A stretch of 64,000 nt of DNA from Panicum virgatum (lineage: Eukaryota; Streptophyta; Magnoliopsida; Poales; Poaceae): assembly GCF_016808335.1 (NCBI RefSeq), contig NC_053149.1:15923714-15987713 (forward strand), given 5' to 3'. Position numbers and translations under genes: made by a program. The stretch's first letter is position 1, and each line of letters begins with the position of its first letter. The notes under the pieces are model-generated. The model was given only the letters and a program-made list of their open reading frames with translations. It ran no database searches and was not told the DNA's origin. This document shows, piece by piece, positions 31,863-44,485 of the stretch.

Positions 31863-34800
31863 ATGTACGCCACTCTCACTTACAAACAATAAAGTGGAGC
31901 TGAATTTTCTAGAGCGGAGCAGTCCCAAACCAAACAAACCCTTAGTTGCTGTGCCATCCATCCGACCCCTGTGATCGATGAATGCACTAGAAACTGGAGT
32001 AATAGTGTAAAATAATGACCCGATCGAATTTAGATGCACCTTCGTTCAGCTGAGCAGAGCTAAACAAACGCGGCTCATCGTCAGTCCTAGTCCTGGACCA
32101 AGCAAGAGCATCATCTCTTGGCTGTGGAACTCTACCAATGCAAGGTATCCTCGCTCGCTCGTGGCTTTCACGCGCCCACTTTAAATTTGTCGACTCTGCA
32201 AGCAACTGATCCCATCGAACGAAGCGATGCTGCTAATGATGGATTCGATCATCAAATCGATCTAATTTTATTGCGCGTCACTGCTTGAGGGCGGCGGGCT
32301 TGTCGACCGATCGATCGCTCAAGGAGACAAGGCGAAGCACAAAAGCAGAGCCAGCTCGATCGCGCCTTTTGTGCGCGAGGTGCAAGACTGCGAGGCGATC
32401 GAAGCCGCGCGCGGCATCCTGGTACGCCGAGAGCTCGGAAAGGGCGCTAGGCCGCGCGCGGCTGCAGAGACGTGCACGGGCTTTGCGCGGACAGGAGGCG
32501 CCTTGTTTTCTTTTGTATACACTCCATACCTCGGCACCAGACTTTGGCAGGCACAACCTAACAAGAGACAGACCAGCTACATACGGGTTGTCTCGCAGGC
32601 AGCCAGGCAGTCCCGGCCCATTCTAAATTGTAGATTATTCCAACTTTTTTAGAGTTAGAATATTTCAAGTTTGATAGAATATTTCAAGTTTGAATAAATT
32701 TATATAATAAAGTACTAATATTTATAATACTGGATAAATTTATCAATAGCACATGGGGATGGGCTATACTTCTTAATGGAATATAAGGAATTATAAACGA
32801 TGCTATTGAAGAGATATGTGCTGATGGATGAGAAATTATAAACGATCGCATTAGAAAGAATATACTAATTTCCGATGGCACATAAAGGGATGAGCTATAT
32901 TGTTCAATAGCATATAGAAAATTTGCTCAATAAAATTAAAAAGTGGCCATCACGCTAGCATTATATTAGCAATATGAACGAACTTGTTCCTTCTTTTGTC
33001 GAGGAAAGGAAAAAGGGCAGCATGGACTGAAGCGATTGAAAGATGGAACCGCCAGCGATCGAATTAGCCGACGGAGATACGGGGCACGAACAAAGCCCAT
33101 CTTTCGCTTTTGACAGCAACGGCACCGGATCGAGAGTAGATGCTCCTTGGCAGGCACCGAGTTACGCATGGCGCTCAACTCAGCGGCCACGCATGGCCTG
33201 CTAGCTCTGCTCCAGTCCCCGGACGGACTGACTGAACATTCAGGTCGGTCGACTTGTTGGCACCGGCCGCCGCTCTCCTTTTCAATTCCACACCGGCTTT
33301 ATTTGCTCCTTCCTTGCTTTGCTTCGATCTTCGCAAGCAACACGCGATTCGTGTTGGTAAAAGTGACTCGCGGCACACAACGGAATGTCAAGAGGATTTC
33401 TCCTCGGCTAGTAGCCTAGCAGGGGAATTTTGTGCCCTGTGTGTCCAGACAGTGTCCACGGCGCACGACACGCGCTACGCGTTCGCTTTTTATGTGCGAC
33501 GACGCATGCGAGCTAGCTAGTGGTTCGGTCGCACACCTGATATGATCGACCACCTCACTACCTGAGCTGAGCAAGCGGCAGGCCGTGCGGGTTTCACGTA
33601 ACGCTGCCGGCTTTTTGGCCCCGGCCCTTCTTGGCACTCCCGTGCACGTGGCATGCATCGGCGATGATGACTCGAAACATCGGCGGCTACCATGGATGCA
33701 ATGCATCGATCTTCTTCTTCTTTCGTGGTAGTCGAAAGATGAGACATCAGGTGCCAGGTGGTAGTACTGGTATCTAACTAACATCGCCTAGTGCTAGTAC
33801 GTGCTTAATAAAAAAAATTCAAAAGATGTTCATCTTTGTCAAAGCACCTAGGACGGACGCCGGGAGGAGTAAACTAAACACCGCAAAGCAAATGAGCAAC
33901 AAACAACTCGATCACCGTTAGCTTGTCGCACACGGAATTTTTTTTTAAAAAAAGGGCTCACTAATAATCTTTCAACTGATTAGGATAGAGCTGGTGTGCA
34001 TACTAGCTAGTCTCTGAATGTCTTCACTCAGCTGTTGATCCAGTGGACCAGTGGCTTGACAGCCAAATTAATTAGGCCAGTCTCAATGGAAATGTCGTAT
34101 GAGTGTTATGAGCATTAAATTTGCTGACATTGCAGAGTCATTATAAAGATAGAGGAGAGAGTTTCATAGAATGTGAGAGTCCTCCGGCTCGGTTACCTAG
34201 TTAACAGTCTTGATGATAATACTCCCCACCGAGAATATCCTGATGGTTGCGTGCCCATGCATCGAGATACGTGCGCAACAAAGGTTTGCATATGCTGTTC
34301 TAGGATGGAAAGAAAAAGGCTTCATAGAACTGTAGAGTACTCATTTCAAGGACCCTACCTTCCCGTGGGGGCTTCATCACAGTGAGTGCCTACATTCTGC
34401 AGGCCGTGCATGCAGGGTGCAGCCAGCACACTGCCAGCCTTGTTTCTTTGCTTGGTTGCTTCCTATGCATGGCTAGGAATTCAGCACTTGTATGCTACAG
34501 AAACAGGCACCTTTGTGTTAAGCAAAAAGGCTAGAAAGTTCCATGGCAGGCATTCTTGCACACACGTCAAGGGAGGTGCTGGGGCCGATCGAAGCGCGAG
34601 CCCTAATGATTATATTGTGCCCCTGTCTGGCGCCGGTCGCCGGATCACCCGGCCTGGCCCCTCGCTCCGCCCCACGGTCTCTCTGCTCCTGCTCGTCGCC
34701 GGCAGGGCCAGACAGGCTGCAGGAGACAGAGGAACAGGTTGCAGCCAAGGGTAGAAATGACACAGAAAGAAAAGGTAACCGGTGGGTGCTAGGGTAGAAA

Positions 34801-35610
34801 TCAGCAGCCAGGCAGGGCTTCCTCATCCTCCGTGATCTGCCATGGTTTCGTGTGCCCCGAGTCCCTCGTCAGCTGGCATTGTTGTTGCCTCGACAGCGTG
34901 CAGGCAGCCCAGGGTTTGGGGCTCTCGAGTACTAGGTGTGTTCACTTTGTCATCCTTTGCATTAGCAATACATTACAAGCTATAATTTTCTAAGTGCACA
35001 GGTTGAGTGGCCGCAGTACAAGTGTAATGGTTCTCCTTCTAGATGAAGTTTCGGCTACCGGGGTACTATATAGTACCCCTGCATCCTAGGATTTTGTTAT
35101 CTAGAATTCTTTTTTATACTCGGTTGCGATGAATTACTGGATTGTGTACCTCAATGCACTCCCGTTCCAATACCGCAATGCGTTCCCAGAACACGTGCTT
35201 GCAAAGAGTATCACTGCTAATAAAAATGTTACCAAGGATTCACATATTTATTCACAACTTTTTATGCTTCGCACAGAAGCAAAAGAATTATCCAAGGAAA
35301 TCCCAGTTGACATTATGTTTGCTCTTGCAAGATAGTATTTGATTTTTGCTGGAACTAGTGTTCGCACGAAAACTCTACACGAGTCTTAATAGATCTCGTG
35401 GGTTAACGTGAAAGAAAATGTGTTTTGTAGGATGGCGAACAGAATTACAGAACAATGCCCTACAGCCCTACAATCTAACTAATTACTAACAGGGAAAAAA
35501 GATCAGAAGTAGCAGAACTTAGGAGATAAGATGGAAAATGCTCGTAAACTTTGTGCGCTCCTGGTTTCATTCTCACCTATGCAAAATAACGAGCAGCTCC
35601 ACTTCTTTCA
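31863..35610. other. Intergenic region, no supported gene
   Basis: Mixed AT-rich and GC-rich DNA. A half Stowaway-like sequence is possible at 32620-32740 (TTCTAAATTGTAGATTATTCC, then AATATTTCAAGTTTGA twice). A MITE-like edge (GGCCAGTCTCAATGGAAATG) lies near 34075. A perfect 20 bp palindrome lies at 35060-35079. The right end is downstream flank or 3' UTR of PPO1. Confidence 0.5.
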
Positions 35611-38600
35611 TCACTTGTAAGCGTACTTGGTCAGGAAGTCAGATATTTGCGAGGCGCTCTCATAGGCACCCTCCACGCATCGGCCCAGGGCAACTCCTGC
35701 TACATAGTTTCCTCCGAGGAACAGCCCATCGTAGCCACCTCGGTCCAGGGCAGATTTTGCAGCCTCCAGAAGATCAAGATGTCCTACCAGGAACTGAGGT
35801 ATGGCTTGTGGCCACACTCGGACACCGAGGACTAAAGGGTCCACTGCTCTAGGGTTGATTAGCATTTTCCTGAGGTCACGGTCAACTGCTTCTACCAGCT
35901 CACTTTCACTCTGCAAATGAGATGGCATCATTAGAAATATAGCCAGTACGAGGCAATTTAGTAAGACTAAAGCCAGGGCTAAATTGCATATATAACTGGT
36001 GGCTCAGATTTATCATGGACTCCTAATGCTGTTGTCGGTGAAAATTGCAGTCAATACTCATGTCGATTATTACATATTAAAGAACAATTTCCTTTTTATG
36101 GTAAATATACCATAATCACAAAACACAAGGCAATAAGTTCAACAGGAAACTACTAACCTTGGAAACAATTCCTGTGTTTGTAGCACCTCCTATGTAGTTT
36201 AGGAGTAACACCCTTCCAGCAGGAGCACGATTTGGAAAGAGTGATGAGCTGTATATTGTTCCTACAAAAGCATACCACCACTATCTTGATTCATATCTTT
36301 GGGATTTAACAAAGAAGACAAAATTTAACACCAGAATAAAAGCAAACCAGTAGGGAAAGAAAATATTATGTAGATGATGTGAGGACGTGAGGTTAATACT
36401 CGATTGCAAGAATACCTAATGTCTCAACTCCTTGACTACGTGGATGCAACTGCCCAAATCCTTGAAGCTCCCCATCAATTAGGTATTCTTTCCTAATAGC
36501 TTCCTTTGGATACGAAATAGTTACAGCAGCAACTGGTGGATAATAGAATCTTGAAAGGGCATCTGCAGCATCGCTCTGTGGAGGGCAAAGACAAGTTTCA
36601 ATGATCATATGATGATGTATGTCTACTGTCTCACAGATTCTCGAAAATAACATGTTGCTAATATAAATTTATACTATACTGAACTAGATGGAGGGCAGTC
36701 CAATCTCATCTTACTATTACTAATTGGAGGCTCCTTTTAAGTCTCTACATGAAGCCACCTAAGATCCTAGGTGGACACTCTAAAAAAATAGATAAATCCT
36801 AGAAATTCTCACAAAAATCAGAAACATCCGGCTATCAATCTGATAAATCCAATAATAATAGTCGTTGGATCTGTTATCTTTCCTAATAAATTACCTAACT
36901 CTGCCATCATGAAAATAGACTAAAGTAACCCCCTCAACATGTATCTAGATTACACACCTCTGCCATTATAAAACAGATATAAAGTAACCCCTAACCTTTG
37001 TATAAATTACCCACCTATGTCATTATGAAAATAATGCAAATATGCCCCTAAATTTGCATATAAATTATCCAAATATGTCATTACTAAAAGTTATTAAAGT
37101 AAACCCCTAAATCTGAATCTAAATTATATAATTATAATAAAATATTAAAGTGCATCAATATAAAATTCTAGATTACTATTTCTATCATTATTAATATACT
37201 ATTTATGCTATTGTTTATATAAAAACGCTACTTCTTGATATGCTATTAATATACTATTGTTTATGATATTATCATACATGATGGAAGAGATAAGAACACC
37301 AATTCATAAACAAATGGTCCAATAAAATACATATCAAACACATGGAGGGTCATGCAGAATAAAATCTACTGCAACTATATAATAATAAATATTTATTTTA
37401 GATTATGTGTTGAAATTTTTAAAAGATGAAAGAGAACGTGAGATACATAAGTATAATTATTAGTTATAAGCCTTATTTTTATATTAATTTTATTTAGTCC
37501 GTGCAGTAGCACGGGTTGATAGGCTAGTATAAATATTAGACATGGTGAAAGGAGAATCAAATTGCTGAAGCAGCAACCTATCAACAAGGCAGGTACAGGC
37601 CTACAGCCGTACATCACCAACCCAACAAATTGTTAGTTGTGCTTCATGATTAGGGTTGTCATGCTGGGGAACTTGGGTTCTGTTGTGCCACATATTCTCC
37701 TGTTCTCTCTTTTTGTGAATGCACCTACTTAGTTGGAAATTGTTCGCCTTTTAACATGCAGAATGCTGCAAATTAGTCACTAATGCGCATTTTTTAAAAC
37801 ATGGTATAAACTTAGGAGGCGTATAAACACCTACGTAGGGTCCCTAACGGGTAAGTTGCGAGAGCTAGTTGATGTAGCAATTAGGAGGCGTGTAAATATT
37901 CTATGCGTTCAGGAGACTAAATGGAAGGGTCAGAAGGCGAAGGAGGTTGAGGATACTGGCTTCAAGCTTTGGTACACGGGAGCAACTCCGGGTAGGAATG
38001 GTGTAGGCATCTTGATTGATAGGAGCCTTAAGGATGGAGTCGTAGAGGTTAGAAGGCAAGGCGACCGGATTATTCTAATCCGGTTGGTAGTTGGAGATTC
38101 GGTTTTGAATGTGATCAGTGCCTATGCCCCTCAGGTAGGCCTTAGTGAGAGCACCAAGATGCAGTTCTGGGAAGATCTAGATAGCATGGTTAGTACCGTG
38201 CCTACCAGCGAGAAACTCTTCATAGGAGGAGATCTCAACGGCCATGTGGGTGCGACTAATGTAGGGTTCGAGCGAGTGCACGGGGGTTTTGGGTACGGTA
38301 GCAGGAGTCAAGAGGGGGAGGATGTGTTGAACTTCGCGTTAGCCTACGACTTGTTGATAGCGAATACCGTGTTTAAGAAGAGGGAATCTCATCTTGTGAC
38401 GTTTCGTAGTGGACAACACTCGAGCCAGATCGATTTTATCCTTGCTAGGAGGGAGGATAGACGTGATTGCTTAGATTGTAAGGTGATACCTGGGGAGTGT
38501 GTTGTCCCTCAACACAAGCTTGTGGTGGCGGACTTTCGTCTTCGGGTACGTGTCCACCGGGACAAACGTGCCAAGATTGCGAGAACAAAGTGGTGGAAGC

Positions 38601-41600
38601 TTAGAGGGGAAGCGGCACAAGCGTTTAAGGAAAGGATGCTAGGTGAGGGGCCTTGGGAAGAAGGAGAAGACGCAGATGACATGTGGCTAAAGATGGCAAC
38701 ATGTGTTCGGAAGGGGGCCTCAGAGGTGTTTGGCGTAAGTAGGAGAGGCAAACAGGAGGGGAAAGACACCTGGTGGTGGAATGACGAGGTGCAAAGGGCT
38801 ATTAAGGAGAAGGAGTGTTTCAAGCGCCTCCACCTTGACAAGAGTGCAGCCAACATCGAGGGCTATAAATTAGCGAAGAGGGTTGCAAAGCGAGCTGTGA
38901 GTGTAGCAAAGGGTAAGGCGTATGATGACCTGTATCAGCGGCTAGGCACGAAAGAAGGGGAGAAGGACATTTATAGGATGGCTAGGATCCGCGAGCGGAA
39001 GACAAGGGACATCAACCAAATCAAATGCATTAAGGATGGGACAGATCGACTGCTAGTGAAGGATGAGGACATCATGGATAGATGGAGAGAGTACTTCGAC
39101 ACGTTGTTTAATGGGGAGAGTGAGGGCCCTACCCTTAAGTTAGATGACTCTTTTGACGATACCAACAGACGTTTTGTGAGGAGAATTCAGGAGGTAGAGA
39201 TCGGGGAGGCTTTGAAGAGGATGAAGGGAGGTAAAGCGATGGGTCCTGATGGTATCCCCATTGAGGTGTGGAGATGCCTAGGAGATAGAGAAATAGTATG
39301 GTTAACTAAGCTTTTTAATCTCATTTTTCGGTCAAACAAGATGCCGAAAGAATGGAGGAGAAGTATATTAGTACCTATCTTCAAAAACAAGGGCGATGTT
39401 CAAAATTGTACTAACTACCGTGGGATTAAGCTGATGAGCCATACGATGAAGCTTTGGGAGAGGGTTATCGAGCATCGCCTAAGAAGAGTGACAAGTGTGA
39501 CCCAAAACCAATTTGGGTTCATGCCTGGAAGGTCAACCATGGAGGCGATTTTCTTAATACGACAATTGATGGAGAGATATAGGGAGCAGAAGAAGGACTT
39601 GCACATGGTCTTCATTGACCTTGAGAAGGCATATGACAAAATACCGAGAAATGTCATGTGGTGGGCCTTGGAGAAGCACAAAGTCCCAACTAAGTACATT
39701 ACCCTCATTAAGGATATGTACAAGGATGTGACGACATTTGTCCGGACATGTGATGGCAACACCACTGACTTTCCTATTAACATAGGCCTACACCAGGGGT
39801 CAACATTGAGCCCTTATTTATTTGCTTTAGTGATGGATGAGGTCACAAGGGATATACAAGGCGAGATCCCTTGGTGTATGCTCTTTGCTGATGATGTGGT
39901 GCTAGTTGACGAGAGTAGGGCAGGGGTTAATAGGAAATTAGAGCTGTGGAGACGCACGTTAGAGTCGAAAGGGTTCAGACTTAGTAGGACCAAGACCGAG
40001 TACATGATGTGCGATTTCAGCGCGATTAGGCATGAGGGGTGAGACGTTAGTCTAGATGGACAAGTGGTGGTCCAGAAGGATTCTTTTCGGTATTTAGGAT
40101 CGGTGCTACAAAAGGATGGCGACATTGATGAAGATGTTAGGCATAGAATTTCAGCTGGCTGGTTGAAATGGCGACAAGCTTCGGGCATCCTTTGTGACAA
40201 GAGGGTGCCACAAAAGCTAAAAGGCAAATTCTATAGGACAGCAATTCGTCCGGCGATGCTATACGGTGCTGAATGTTGGCCTACAAAAAGACGACATGTC
40301 CAGCAACTGAGTGTAGCAGAGATGCGGATGTTGCGGTGGTTTTGCTGGCACACAAGGAGGGATAGAGTCCGGAACGAAGTTATTCGGGATAGGGTCGGAG
40401 TGGCACCAATTGAGGAGAAACTTACCCAGCATCGGCTGAGATGGTTTGGACATGTCCAACGAAGGCCTCCTGAGGCGCCGGTGCGTAATGGGGTTCTTGA
40501 GCGGGTCGATAATGTAAAGAGGGGTAGAGGTAGACCTAAACTGACGTGAGATGAATCGGTTAAGAGAGACCTTAAGAATTGGAATATCTCTAAAGAGATA
40601 GCTTTGGATAGGAGCGCTTGGAGACTAGCTATCAATGTGCCTGAACCTTGAATTTATTTCTTTCGGGTTTCATCTCTAGCCTACCCCAACTTGCTTGGGA
40701 AAAAAAGCTACGTTGTTGTTGTTGTTGTATGGTATAAACTTAGGAACACAGAAACTCTACAATTTCAAACATTAGGCAATGCTACAAGTCCAATTAGTTT
40801 GTCCAGAAAATCTTCATCAGTTCTGTCTAATCCAACCTCTGAAATTACTCATCACTACTAAGGAAAAATATCATAAGCACCCACAATTTGCTCAGACACA
40901 CGATCCATTCAGCAGATAACAAGAATTATTCAGACGTCATTTGGCAATGGAGATGTTGACGACAGAAGGGCACATAGTATCAATTCTTCAAACAAGTGCA
41001 AACATTACCACTGACTGGTCATTTCCCAATTAAGTATGTTCAAAGGTATTGAGAAGCACAGTACTCCAGTTTCTGGAAACGTGAAAATTGACAGTTTCAT
41101 ACTTACTGAAAGTGGACGCAAGATGTCACTAGCAACATATGATGGAATCGTCATGATAACACTTTTAGCCTGCACTGAAACAACCCCTTCAGGTGTTTCA
41201 TACACCAATACATATCCCTTGCCATCTGATTTTGTAATGCTCGTGAGTTTCCAGGAAAGCTTGACTTTACTACCCAAGCTGTAAATCAAGGAAGTACAGA
41301 ATAGAATGAAAGTGAGGACCAGCACATTAATTCCGGATCAGTGATCTAAATATTACACCTACTGATGGTTCGTGCCCAAGTTACAAGGAAAGCTTGACTT
41401 TACTACCGAAGCTGTAAATGAAGGAAGTACAGAACAGAATGAAAGTGAGGACCAAAACAATAATTCCAGATCAGTGATACAAATATTACACCTACTGATG
41501 GTTCGTGCCAACTGCCAAGTTACAAGGACGCGTACACTAAGTCACTAACATGCTCCATAATCCAACCCTTATGGAATGCCCATCTATAACCTATATTGTA

Positions 41601-43032
41601 GATATCAGCACAAAACAGGATGCAAAGGATGAGATTGCCCTAATTGGTATCAACATTGTCTGAATAGTAGGCGCAGCTGCCTTAACCATCCAATTATAGG
41701 ATTGAGAGAACGATACCAATATTGTATAGAACGGGATAACTGATTCAATATAAATAAATATACAAAAAAATAACAACAAACCTGGATGTAATGGCATTTG
41801 GAAGCATGGCGAGACCCTTCCTGAAAGATGCAACTGTTTGCCCCTTTGGCTTCGGAAGGCGGCTAAAAGAGGTGACAACAGATTAGAATGACAGAACAGC
41901 TGATGAGCTGATTGATGGAACAAAGGAAAAAAAAGGATCAATCACTTACGGATCCCTCGGTGGTTTAGGATTGTTGCCCCTCTCCTGAATTGTCTTGATG
42001 GTTCCACCAATGATACTACCTCCAGCCTCTTCCAGGCGCCACACCTTCCCAAATGCAGCTTTCATACTGAGCTTGGAAGGATCACCAGCATAGACACCTT
42101 AAGTTTGCATCGAAACTGTTAAGTTATTATGGTAATCACTGCAAGGAGCAGACCAGAACAAAGAGCCATCACACACTGCAATAAGCACCTGAGCAGAAAG
42201 GCTCAATGAGGCGCTCAAAGACTTCAGCCCCGAGGTTGCGGCGCACGAACTCCTCCACTGACTCCTCACGGCCCTGAAACCTTCGCCAGAAACGCTCAGC
42301 CCCGTTGGCAATTGAGCAATCAAAATGCACAAAGATTTAAGAATGCAGCACGGGGAGAGCACGAACTGGAGGCGGCGGTCTGATGCCGAGCGCCCCAAAG
42401 CCAGCCCTGAGCTTGCCAGGGATGCTCATGAGGTCGAAGAACGGGAGGTCGGCGGGCTTGGATGGCACGGGCCTCAGCTTCCCCTCCCACAACACGAACC
42501 GCGGCGCGTTCGGGTCCCCAAACACCAAGTCGTCCTTGAGCCCGCTGTCCACCTGCGCGCGCGCACGCACCCAACCCCAATCCATTCAGCATTTCACGCC
42601 CCCGCAGCGGTCCGAGGAGAAGAAGCGGGTGAGGGGCGCAAGGGAATAGCGTACGGCCATGGTGAGGACGGGGTCGGAGGGCTGGAAGCTGTTGGGCCCC
42701 TCCTCCCAGAGGTACCCTTCCTCGGGGCGCTCGACGGTGGTGATGTTGCCGCCGGGGCGGGCGCGGGCCTCCGTGACGAGCACGTTCCCGATGCCGTGCT
42801 TCGTGGCCAGCGCCTGCGCGGTGCAGAGGCCGCTGATGCCGCCGCCCACCACGACGCAGTCCGCGGACGCCCGCGCGCCCGCGGAGGCCGGCGCCTCGGC
42901 CGCGCCGCCCGCCACCGCGGCGCAGCGCACGATGACGCCGCGGCTGCGGTGCCGCGCGGGGCCGCGGGGCCCGCTGAGTGGAGGCACGCCAGCGGACGCG
43001 GCGGTGGCCATGGCGGCGGCGGCGGCGACCAT
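35611..43032 (-). CDS. PPO1: Protoporphyrinogen IX oxidase, chloroplastic (PPOX)
   Basis: Nine exons: complement(42655-43032), (42367-42552), (42189-42273), (41950-42097), (41782-41862), (41107-41278), (36416-36575), (36158-36261), (35611-35910). The CDS is 1614 bp, 537 residues, and all phases agree. The enzyme oxidises protoporphyrinogen IX to protoporphyrin IX, the last step shared by haem and chlorophyll synthesis, and is the target of diphenyl-ether herbicides. The N-terminus (residues 1-57) is alanine/arginine/serine-rich like a plastid transit peptide. The FAD dinucleotide site is [16 protein letters not shown] (GGGISG, residues 63-68). [34 protein letters not shown] and [20 protein letters not shown] are family signatures, and it ends FLTKYAYK. 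The sequence resembles the maize-type PPO1 throughout. Intron 6 (36576-41106) holds a Helitron and a LINE. Confidence 0.97.
36669..37527 (+). mobile_element. Non-autonomous Helitron in PPO1 intron 6
   Basis: The 3' end is a hairpin CCGTGC-AGTA-GCACGG, nine bases, then CTAG followed by T at 37528. This is the standard Helitron terminus (hairpin, spacer, CTRR, inserted before T). The 5' part (TATACTATACTGAACTAG, then GGGCAGTCCAATCTC) matches the style of grass Helitron 5' ends, but the exact TC start is mutated, so the left boundary is approximate. The interior is AT-rich with no Rep/helicase gene. Confidence 0.75.
37818..40728 (+). mobile_element. RTE-type LINE in PPO1 intron 6, 5' truncated
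   Basis: It is flanked by a perfect 17 bp target duplication, ATGGTATAAACTTAGGA, at 37801-37817 and 40729-40745. It ends in a (GTT)n microsatellite and not in poly(A), as RTE-clade elements do. It enters the coding region already inside the endonuclease domain, so the 5' end was lost at insertion. It lies opposite to PPO1 transcription. Confidence 0.93.
37856..40651 (+). pseudogene. LINE ORF: AP endonuclease plus reverse transcriptase, two nonsense codons
   Basis: One frame of 932 codons runs from 37856 to the final stop at 40649-40651. The N-terminal endonuclease shows [18 protein letters not shown], an IDFIL stretch and the [10 protein letters not shown] end. The reverse transcriptase shows [49 protein letters not shown] and the active site FADDVVL. 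The C-terminal part contains [12 protein letters not shown] at 40040-40042 and TGA at 40547-40549 interrupt the frame. Both look like single transitions, the second at a conserved tryptophan. Otherwise the frame is clean, so the copy is fairly young but defective. Confidence 0.92.
41253..41528. repeat. Tandem duplication across the PPO1 intron 5/exon 6 boundary
   Basis: 41253-41385 and 41386-41528 are direct copies with a period of 133 bp and few differences (AGGAAAGCTTGACTTTACTA starts both). The copy contains the first 26 bases of exon 6 and its splice acceptor, so intron 5 carries a duplicate acceptor near 41412. Confidence 0.88.
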
Positions 43033-43627
43033 TTCCGGCGTCGTTGCGGAGCGGGGAGCGCGTGTGCGGCGGAGTGGATGACGCGACGCGATGTGGGTCG
43101 GCGCGGTTGGGGATGGCCCACTGGAATGCAGCAGGTGGGCTGGGAATCGCATTCCCGCGCGTGATTGGTTCAGTTGGATATCCAAATCCGTCACGTGCTG
43201 CAGTGCAGTATGTATCTGCTGCGCTTGACTGGGCCTTTTCTGTACTAGCCCTCTGAAATCGGGCCCTAATTGCGGGCCAAATTTGAAGCCTAGGATAGAC
43301 TGCAGCCCAGGTATTTTACTTAGGTTGGGCCTTCTTCAGTGGGTCGTTACAATGAATCGAGAATATTTTTCATCCATTTCTAAGTGCTCTTGCGTTCTCG
43401 AATCGAAAAATACAAAGATCTGAACTTTCAGTTTGATTTGAAAGGGCGAAGAATGTAATCTTCAATACTTGATACACTTGAATTGCCACAAAATTAACGG
43501 TATTTTGTGAATTTTGAGTTGAAAAATGAATGCATGCATTGCCTCGGCAAGCAGCGGTCATGTGACTAGTGGTTACCCCCTAACTCCAAAATTAGATTAT
43601 TTAGCGAGTCTGAGATCATTCTGAATA
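43033..43627. other. PPO1 5' flank and promoter region
   Basis: Upstream of the PPO1 ATG: a GC-rich leader, then AT-rich DNA from about 43340. No clear TATA box was settled and no other gene is seen. Confidence 0.5.
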
Positions 43628-44483
43628 CTACATCCATTCTCAAACTATAGTTTTGTCGTAACTTTGTTCTAAGCCAAACTTTTATAACAACTTAACTTTT
43701 CAGCAAAATAGCTATCTTGGTCCATCAACTTTACTGTGAGGGTCAAATTCATCTCTCAACCTTCAAATTGGCCTATATTAGTTCCTCAACTTTATTTAGG
43801 GTGTGCCAAAAAAAACTTTATTTTAGTGTCATATCCGTCCTTATGCAGATATTATACTCCATAATGATATGAGGTAAATGCAAAAAAAATCTTTTTTACC
43901 CTTAATTTTTTTCTTCTCCTCCTTAATTTCTACTCTATCTTCATGCGCCCGCGATACAATGTGATGCATGAATAAATAAAATCTATGTTCCAAATTTAAC
44001 ACTGTGATGTTCAGCTCCTAAATGCATGCATTGATGCTCGATTTTCTTGCATTGGCCAAATATTTGCTAGTAATAATAAATTGTTGAGATATTTAGAAGA
44101 GGGAGGAGACAACGGTTAAGAGGACTTCTTGCATAAATCTCATGTTATTATGGAGTATATATAATATAGCACAAGGATGAGTTTGACCCAAAAATAAAAG
44201 TTTAGGGACTATATTAGTTTATTTGAAAGTTGAGGGATGAATTTTACCCTCAGATCAAAATTGAAGGACCAAAACGTCTATTTTCCTAACTTTTTATAGG
44301 AAAAAAACATCAACACTACATCATCAAATTAGTTTTACGGAATCAACTATGGAATGTCTTGATGATGCATTTATCTGATATAGTCTTGTAGATGTTATTC
44401 TGTTTTTCTATAAATTTGGTTAGAGTTGGACCCCTTTAAGCTGGGACAATTCTAAAGTGATTTACAACTTAGAACGGATGGAG
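43628..44483. mobile_element. Stowaway-like MITE split by a second element
   Basis: The left end CTACATCCATTCTCAAAC (after TA at 43626-43627) and right end TTAGAACGGATGGAG (before TA at 44484-44485) are the inverted ends of a diverged 'ctccctccg'-type MITE. The middle is occupied by the long-TIR element 43701-44285. Removing it leaves about 270 bp, a normal Stowaway size. Confidence 0.55.
43701..44285. mobile_element. Long-TIR element with near-perfect 9 bp target duplication
   Basis: The two ends are inverted repeats of about 90 bp: AAAATAGCTATCTTGGTCC, then GAGGGTCAAATTCATCTCTC and CTATATTAGTTCCTCAACTTT, matched on the right by the inverse (for example GGGACTATATTAGTTTATTT and GGACCAAAACGTCTATTTT). 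The flanks TTAACTTTT (43692-43700) and CTAACTTTT (44286-44294) agree at 8 of 9 bases. Long TIRs and a 9 bp duplication suggest a small Mutator-type MITE. There is no coding capacity. Confidence 0.72.
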
Positions 44484-44485
44484 TA

